From Lachnospiraceae bacterium (GTDB taxonomy: Bacteria; Bacillota; Clostridia; Lachnospirales; Lachnospiraceae): DNA of 6,527 nt. Position numbers and translations under genes: made by a program. Each line of letters opens with the position of its first letter. Within the stretch, counting starts at the first letter, position 1. The stretch is from contig DLYC01000255.1 of assembly GCA_003447895.1 (NCBI GenBank), positions 1 to 6,527 on the forward strand, given 5' to 3'. Below the pieces are notes generated by a model. That model ran no database searches. It had not been told where the DNA came from and was given only the letters and a program-made list of their open reading frames with translations. Shown here one piece after another: positions 1-2,967 of the stretch.

Positions 1-104
1 GGATGAGGGTTCTCTTTGACGCAGCACAGGACAGCCGTCCGGAGGATCTCCAGATGGCTGCAGACTTACTCAGGAGGCTGAAAAAGACGAATCCAGATGG
101 GTGA
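1..104 (+). CDS. C-terminal end of a probable XRE-family phage repressor (5' truncated by window edge)
   Basis: An open frame enters from the left edge and stops at TGA 102-104. The visible tail (33 residues from the ATG at position 3) ends DLLRRLKKTNPDG. Endings of this kind, an acidic PEDLQMA helix followed by a basic LLRRLKKTNP helix, are common at the C-termini of helix-turn-helix (cro/cI, XRE) regulators of clostridial phages. The DNA-binding domain itself lies outside the window, so the identity rests on this tail and on context. It is followed with an 8-nt overlap by an ImmA/IrrE-like gene and then by an integrase, which is the usual order of a lysogeny module. The ATG at position 3 could be an internal methionine rather than the start. 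Confidence 0.6.
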   Translation, partial: MRVLFDAAQDSRPEDLQMAADLLRRLKKTNPDG

Positions 105-306
105 TGTTTATATTTATATCGTGGATCTGCCCGACCGGGTGGATGAGATGGTGACGCCGTGCATCGACGGATACACGGTCTATTTAAATGCGCGCTTGTC
201 CTATGCCGGACGCGTGAGGGCTTACCTCCACGCCATGCGCCATATCGAAAGAAATGATTTTGAAGGAGCTAACGTGCAGGAGATTGAAACGGAGACACAT
301 GAATGA
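97..306 (+). CDS. Small ImmA/IrrE-like protein with degenerate metalloprotease motif
   Basis: This 69-aa protein starts with a beta-rich stretch (YIYIVDLPDRVDEMVTP, residues 5-21). The stretch DGYTVYLNARLS (24-35) resembles the strand before the active helix in ImmA/IrrE peptidases. The helix that follows contains H45-A-M-R-H49 where the family has HEXXH: both putative zinc-ligand histidines remain but the catalytic Glu is Ala. A later acidic segment (QEIE, 61-64) could supply the third ligand. Full ImmA proteins, which cleave or antagonise phage/ICE repressors, are well over 100 aa, so this is a minimal version. It overlaps the preceding gene by 8 nt and shares an ATGA stop/start with the integrase, so translation is probably coupled. 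The nearest AGGAGG (72-77) is too far from the ATG for normal initiation, which also points to coupling. Proteolysis is unlikely; repressor binding is possible. Confidence 0.65.
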   Translation: MGDVYIYIVDLPDRVDEMVTPCIDGYTVYLNARLSYAGRVRAYLHAMRHIERNDFEGANVQEIETETHE

Positions 307-1601
307 AAAGAACAGCGATATACATGCGCGTCTCGACAGAGCGCCAGGCCACTGACGGCCAGTCTCTCGGGTTCCAGCGCGGGCTGCTCACAGAGTACGT
401 CGAGTCACGCCCCGACCTTATTCTGGTCGGCGAATATATGGACGAGGGAGTCAGCGGCGCCAAATTTGACCAGCGCGACGAGCTCCAACGGATGCTCGCC
501 GACGTAAAAGACGGGAAGATCGACCTGATCCTGTTCACGAAGCTCGACAGGTTCTTCCGCAGCGTCCGCCACCTGATGAACACGCTGGACACGCTTGAGC
601 AGTGCGGGTGCGAATGGAAGGCGATCCAGGAGAACCATGACAACACGACCCCGGTTGGCAAACTGTCCATAACCATCATGGGGGCATTTGCCCAGATGGA
701 GTCAGACATGGATTCCGTCAGGATCAAGGACGCTTTCCAGCATAAAAAGTCAAAAAAGGAATGGCTGAACGGTCATGTACCATTCGGGTACCGGCTCGTT
801 GATAAGCATGCCGTCCCGGATCCGGACCGCGCGGAGGCCGCCCGTGATCTCTTCCGGCAGTACATCCGCCACAACAACATATCGAAGCTGACGCGTGACA
901 ATGCGCACCTGGGAGCTCCTGCGTCCACGAGAGGGATGAAGATCCTGCTCCGGAACCGCGCATACATCGGCGAGGCATACGGGATAGAAGGGTACCTTGA
1001 ACCGCTGATCGACAGCGCGACGTTCGACCGGGTGCAGCTCGCGCTGTCCCGGAACGTCAAGAGCAACACGACGCGCGACTATATATTCGCGGGACTTGTG
1101 AGATGCCCGAATTGCGGTCGGAGAATGTCAGGCGCTACGTATCCGCGCAGGGAGTGGGCGAAATACGTATGCAACTATTCCCACATCGGACAGTGCGATT
1201 ATAAGCACACGCATGGGGAGAAGAAGATAGAGCGCTGCCTGCTGGCTTCGTATGAGGCCGACCTGCGGAACAGGTACCTGCATCTTAAAGAGATCAGGCA
1301 TGTGGACAACTCCGCGCAGATCAGCGCCCTGTACCGGAAAATAGACAGGTTAAAAGATTTGTATGTCAATGACCTGATAGATATTGAGACCTATAAAGCA
1401 GACCTTGAGCGCTACCGCGGCGAGATCAAAGCCCTCGGAAAGCCCGCGGAAGCGAACACAGAAGCCATTGAAAAGCTTCTTAAGCTGAATGTGCTGGAGA
1501 TATATGAAACGCTCTCAAATGCCCAAAAACGGCGCCTTTGGTGCAGCGTCATTAAATCGATCACTCCGAGAGACGGCTCTTTTTTTGTCGAGTATCTCTA
1601 G
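303..1601 (+). CDS. Large serine recombinase (phage integrase)
   Basis: This 432-aa site-specific recombinase would join and cut attP/attB through a phosphoserine link. The N-terminal resolvase domain (1 to about 145) shows the nucleophile S11 in YMRVSTERQ, with R9, and D82, R83 and R86 in LDRFFRS, matching the catalytic set of serine resolvases/invertases. A helix with QMESD (131-135) leads into the Recombinase domain (about 155-255, beginning HVPFGYRL). A zinc ribbon follows with CPNC (C268, C271), C290 and C298. It is interrupted and followed by a helical, heptad-like region (about 305-380) that fits the coiled-coil motif controlling integration versus excision. The length is at the short end for large serine integrases but all modules are present. 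The start is supported by GGAG at 291-294 with an 8-nt spacer, and ATG overlaps the previous TGA (ATGA). No excisionase or directionality factor is recognised nearby. Confidence 0.95.
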   Translation: MKRTAIYMRVSTERQATDGQSLGFQRGLLTEYVESRPDLILVGEYMDEGVSGAKFDQRDELQRMLADVKDGKIDLILFTKLDRFFRSVRHLMNTLDTLEQCGCEWKAIQENHDNTTPVGKLSITIMGAFAQMESDMDSVRIKDAFQHKKSKKEWLNGHVPFGYRLVDKHAVPDPDRAEAARDLFRQYIRHNNISKLTRDNAHLGAPASTRGMKILLRNRAYIGEAYGIEGYLEPLIDSATFDRVQLALSRNVKSNTTRDYIFAGLVRCPNCGRRMSGATYPRREWAKYVCNYSHIGQCDYKHTHGEKKIERCLLASYEADLRNRYLHLKEIRHVDNSAQISALYRKIDRLKDLYVNDLIDIETYKADLERYRGEIKALGKPAEANTEAIEKLLKLNVLEIYETLSNAQKRRLWCSVIKSITPRDGSFFVEYL

Positions 1602-1609
1602 TTATCAAA

Positions 1610-1635
1610 CGGAACTTACCATCAGAGCGGTTCCG
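1610..1635. repeat. Inverted repeat just after the integrase; weak attP candidate
   Basis: CGGAAC (1610-1615) and GTTCCG (1630-1635) form a 6-bp dyad around 14 bases, starting 8 bp after the integrase stop. The right arm runs into a second small palindrome, GGTTA-A-TAACC (1635-1645). There is no T-run directly after it, so it is a poor terminator. Attachment sites of serine integrases are imperfect inverted repeats of roughly 40-50 bp, often beside the integrase gene. That makes this a candidate by position, but the core dinucleotide cannot be assigned from one sequence. Confidence 0.25.
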
Positions 1636-1654
1636 GTTAATAACCATAAAAAAA

Positions 1655-1669
1655 TCACTCATTGAGTGA
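1655..1669. promoter_or_regulatory. Operator 1: 15-bp palindrome TCACTCATTGAGTGA
   Basis: This is a perfect 7-bp inverted repeat (TCACTCA / TGAGTGA) around one central base. It is the same sequence as operator 2 apart from the centre (read on the opposite strand the two are identical). It ends 8 bp before the -35 box. A T5 run at 1672-1676 follows it, so in RNA the six-pair hairpin (loop ATT) could also act as a weak terminator for the integrase operon. The repeat is typical of a site bound by a dimeric HTH regulator. Confidence 0.8.
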
Positions 1670-1677
1670 CATTTTTG

Positions 1678-1706
1678 TTGACATATCACTCAATGAGTGA
1701 TATTAT
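1678..1706 (+). promoter_or_regulatory. Strong sigma-A promoter for the small-gene operon
   Basis: TTGACA (1678-1683) matches the -35 consensus exactly. After a spacer of exactly 17 bp comes TATTAT (1701-1706), a one-mismatch -10 box. The predicted start is about 1712-1714. Nearly the whole spacer is occupied by operator 2, so a bound regulator would block RNA polymerase. The downstream genes at 1852-2886 are the expected target. Confidence 0.85.
1683..1703. promoter_or_regulatory. Operator 2: palindrome inside the promoter spacer
   Basis: The core TCACTCAATGAGTGA (1686-1700) is extended by three more complementary bases on each side, giving a 21-bp palindrome with a central A. It overlaps the last base of the -35 box and the first three of the -10 box. 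Its centre (1693) lies 31 bp from that of operator 1 (1662), close to three helical turns, so two dimers would sit on the same face of the DNA. I noticed no third copy in the window. Confidence 0.85.
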
Positions 1707-1712
1707 ATAACC

Positions 1713-1843
1713 ATAAGGAACAGGAAATAAGAAAACAGCCCGGTTGCCGGGGCGTACAGTTCGGCAACAGCGACCGCTGACGGCTGAAGATCAGTGGAGC
1801 ACCGCTAACGTTTTCCTATCAATTCTGTTTCCTTATAGGGAGG
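1713..1843 (+). promoter_or_regulatory. Structured 5' leader of the small-gene operon
   Basis: The roughly 130-nt untranslated leader has no ATG before position 1852. Its first transcribed bases, ATAAGGAACAG (1713-1723), can pair with CTGTTTCCTTAT (1825-1836): 11 pairs with a single bulged T, ending just before the GGGAGG ribosome site (1838-1843). Inside this closing stem, GTTGCCG (1743-1749) pairs with CGGCAAC (1762-1768), and CGCTGA (1775-1780) pairs with TCAGTG (1791-1796, one G-U). This gives a multibranch fold beside the Shine-Dalgarno sequence. I do not recognise a known riboswitch class, and the pairing was found by eye without energy calculation. Confidence 0.4.
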
Positions 1844-1851
1844 TTAACAAT

Positions 1852-2031
1852 ATGAAAACTCTCATGATCGCCAACACAGTAATCTGCAACAGACGCCAGG
1901 CTCTCAATCTTCTGGCCCGCCTCAATAAATACTTCGAGGACGACAAGTCCTACGCGATGGCCCTTGTAATCGATGATTACACCGAGCGCCTCGTAAATGC
2001 AGGTTTCATCACCTGGGACGACGTCCAGTAA
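1852..2031 (+). CDS. Small orphan protein, first gene of the operator-controlled operon
   Basis: This 59-aa protein is not recognised. The ATG at 1852 is chosen because GGGAGG (1838-1843) sits 8 nt upstream; the same frame stays open further left, but only with a TTG inside the leader. The sequence is probably mostly helical: a hydrophobic start (MKTLMIANTVIC), a basic amphipathic helix (RRQALNLLARLNKYF, 14-28), an acidic loop, then ALVIDDYTERLVNAGFITWDDV (37-58), whose ending resembles short helix-turn elements seen in small phage proteins. There is no signal peptide, transmembrane segment or catalytic motif. It is the first gene after a strong, palindrome-controlled promoter and is separated from the next gene by a stable stem-loop. 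By context it is an accessory (moron) or anti-host protein; its function is unknown. Confidence 0.7.
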   Translation: MKTLMIANTVICNRRQALNLLARLNKYFEDDKSYAMALVIDDYTERLVNAGFITWDDVQ

Positions 2032-2041
2032 TCCCGATCAC

Positions 2042-2064
2042 CGGGGAGGTCAAAAGCCTCCCCG
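2042..2064 (+). promoter_or_regulatory. GC-rich intercistronic stem-loop without U-tract
   Basis: CGGGGAGG (2042-2049) pairs perfectly with CCTCCCCG (2057-2064); an added T-G pair closes a five-base loop (CAAAA). It lies 10 nt after the stop of the 59-aa gene and 10 nt before the next ribosome site. No T-run follows, so full intrinsic termination is unlikely. It could stabilise the upstream message against 3' exonucleases or act as a processing or partial attenuation point, giving unequal expression of the first gene and the rest. Confidence 0.6.
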
Positions 2065-2085
2065 CATAATAGGAAGGAGAACAAA

Positions 2086-2262
2086 ATGTTTTACGAATGG
2101 GAATTAAGGAAAGCGAGAGAGTGGTCTACTTCGACCATTAAAGATTGCATCTGGATGGCGGTAGCAAATGGCCAGCCGATCCCTGGATGTCTGAGCGTCG
2201 AAAGCCTCAGAGAAGTTCTCCGGGAACGCGGCGAAGATGACAGAGGTTATCACAACACTTGA
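2086..2262 (+). CDS. Small orphan protein, second gene of the operon
   Basis: This is a 58-aa protein starting MFYEWELRKAREWS and ending SLREVLRERGEDDRGYHNT. The start is fixed by AAGGAG (2074-2079) six bases before the ATG; the 15-base block AAGGAGAACAAAATG is repeated exactly before the gene at 2473. It has two charged amphipathic helices (about 4-20 and 37-50) linked by a small hydrophobic segment with a Pro-Ile-Pro-Gly turn (31-34). It has two Cys (21, 35) but no metal-binding pattern, and it is rich in Trp for its size (three). It has no signal or membrane segment. I do not recognise the family. It lies 12 nt before the next gene in the same transcript. Its size and position fit a phage accessory or host-takeover protein. 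Confidence 0.7.
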   Translation: MFYEWELRKAREWSTSTIKDCIWMAVANGQPIPGCLSVESLREVLRERGEDDRGYHNT

Positions 2263-2274
2263 AAGGAGCATGTT

Positions 2275-2460
2275 ATGGAAAAAGCCGAAATCATCAGAAG
2301 ATTAGAAGAACTACAGAAGATCCTCAAAATGGACGCTCAGGAATATGCTGACATGATCAACGCAGAGCACACAGAATCGTTTAATCTAACTTTTAATGAC
2401 GCCTATGCCTACAGAACAGGCGTCGTTGCAAGCAGCATCGACTACATATTAAATAATTGA
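2275..2460 (+). CDS. Small acidic orphan protein, third gene of the operon
   Basis: This 61-aa protein starts MEKAEIIRRLEELQKILKMD and ends SSIDYILNN. The ATG at 2275 has AAGGAG (2263-2268) six bases upstream; an ATG at 2270 is in another frame. The first 25 residues form a strong amphipathic, possibly coiled-coil, helix. A polar middle follows (NAEHTESFNLTFNDAYAY, 29-46), then a second short helix. The overall composition is acidic. No catalytic, metal-binding, signal or membrane feature is visible, and no family is recognised. The next gene starts 12 nt after the stop, so the two are co-transcribed and probably co-regulated from the promoter at 1678. Confidence 0.7.
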   Translation: MEKAEIIRRLEELQKILKMDAQEYADMINAEHTESFNLTFNDAYAYRTGVVASSIDYILNN

Positions 2461-2472
2461 AAGGAGAACAAA

Positions 2473-2886
2473 ATGGAATTCAGGACAAGATACGCAATCA
2501 GGAACGTCCCCTATAATTATGACGCATCTGATGACGTCACGGACTTCCACATCTTCGAGGCGGATAACGAGGAGGCCATCACGGCGGAGCTGATCCGCAT
2601 CGGCGCGAAGGACGACAGATACTCTGTAGAGATCTACACGGTCGACGATAACGGCGACTTCTACGACGGATCCGACTTCGACACGCCCAGCAACTTCCGG
2701 AAGCGCACTGCTGCCGCGCGCAGCGTCAAGGACATCTGCAAGATGGCCGGCATGACGCAGACGGCGATGGCCGACTACTTCAGCGTCCCGCAGAGGACCT
2801 TCGGTAACTGGTGTACGGGCTCCAGGGAGTGCCCGGAGTACACGAAGCTCATGATGCAGGAGCTCCTCGGATTATATCGTAGATAA
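2473..2886 (+). CDS. Two-domain protein with C-terminal helix-turn-helix; candidate operon autoregulator
   Basis: This 137-aa protein is the last gene of the small-gene operon. Residues 1-73 are an acidic alpha/beta region (IFEADNEEAITAEL, YSVEIYTVDDNGDFYDGS) that I do not recognise. A basic joint (FRKRTAAARS, 75-84) leads to a C-terminal helix-turn-helix: VKDICKMAGMTQTAMADYF (85-103), a turn at SVPQ, then the recognition helix RTFGNWCTGSR (108-118), closing with helix TKLMMQELLGL. The MTQ..ADYF.VP.RTF..W pattern is the XRE-like HTH seen in many small clostridial accessory proteins. AAGGAG (2461-2466) lies six bases from the ATG. Autoregulation through the palindromes at 1655-1703 would mirror Aca proteins of anti-CRISPR operons and is inference. 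It could equally be a general phage regulator. A terminator follows at 2891. Confidence 0.8.
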   Translation: MEFRTRYAIRNVPYNYDASDDVTDFHIFEADNEEAITAELIRIGAKDDRYSVEIYTVDDNGDFYDGSDFDTPSNFRKRTAAARSVKDICKMAGMTQTAMADYFSVPQRTFGNWCTGSRECPEYTKLMMQELLGLYRR

Positions 2887-2890
2887 AAAA

Positions 2891-2925
2891 TAAGCCCCGG
2901 AAGGATACTCTCCTCCCGGGGCTTA
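2891..2925 (-). terminator. Intrinsic terminator between convergent operons (best for the lysin transcript)
   Basis: TAAGCCCCGG (2891-2900) pairs with CCGGGGCTTA (2916-2925). The stem continues with AGGA/TCCT after one A-C mismatch, leaving a five-base loop. On the - strand the hairpin is followed by TTTTTTATCT (complement of 2881-2890), an ideal U-tract 43 nt after the lysin stop. On the + strand only CTTAAAT follows, so termination of the small-gene operon would be weaker but plausible. Confidence 0.9.
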
Positions 2926-2967
2926 AATATGCGAAAAACAGGTGCGCGCAGAGCTGCTCTTCTTAAT

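Larger units (their letters stand above)
1640..1716 (+). repeat. 10-bp direct repeats ATAACCATAA flanking the operator region
   Basis: ATAACCATAA occurs at 1640-1649 and again at 1707-1716, 67 bp apart. The pair brackets both palindromic operators and the promoter. The right copy covers the predicted transcription start. The role is unknown: it may be a duplication relic, secondary regulator sites or chance in AT-rich DNA. Confidence 0.5.

Noticed and set aside
269..1069. Open frames on the - strand across the integrase
   Set aside because: The integrase has a complete catalytic set and domain order on the + strand; the reverse frames carry no recognisable motif.
1610..1635. Rho-independent terminator directly after the integrase stop
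   Set aside because: The stem is only 6 bp with a 14-base loop and no T-run follows it.
1713..1843. Known riboswitch in the operon leader
   Set aside because: Stems can be drawn, but I could not match the conserved bases of any riboswitch class I know, so it is recorded only as a structured leader.
1744..1851. Upstream extension of the 59-aa gene to a TTG at 1744
   Set aside because: The extension lies in the structured leader, has no ribosome site, and the ATG at 1852 has GGGAGG at ideal distance.
2074..2475. CRISPR-like or transposon repeat from the duplicated 15-mer
   Set aside because: Both copies are ordinary ribosome sites with start codons, only two exist, and there are no spacers or transposase.
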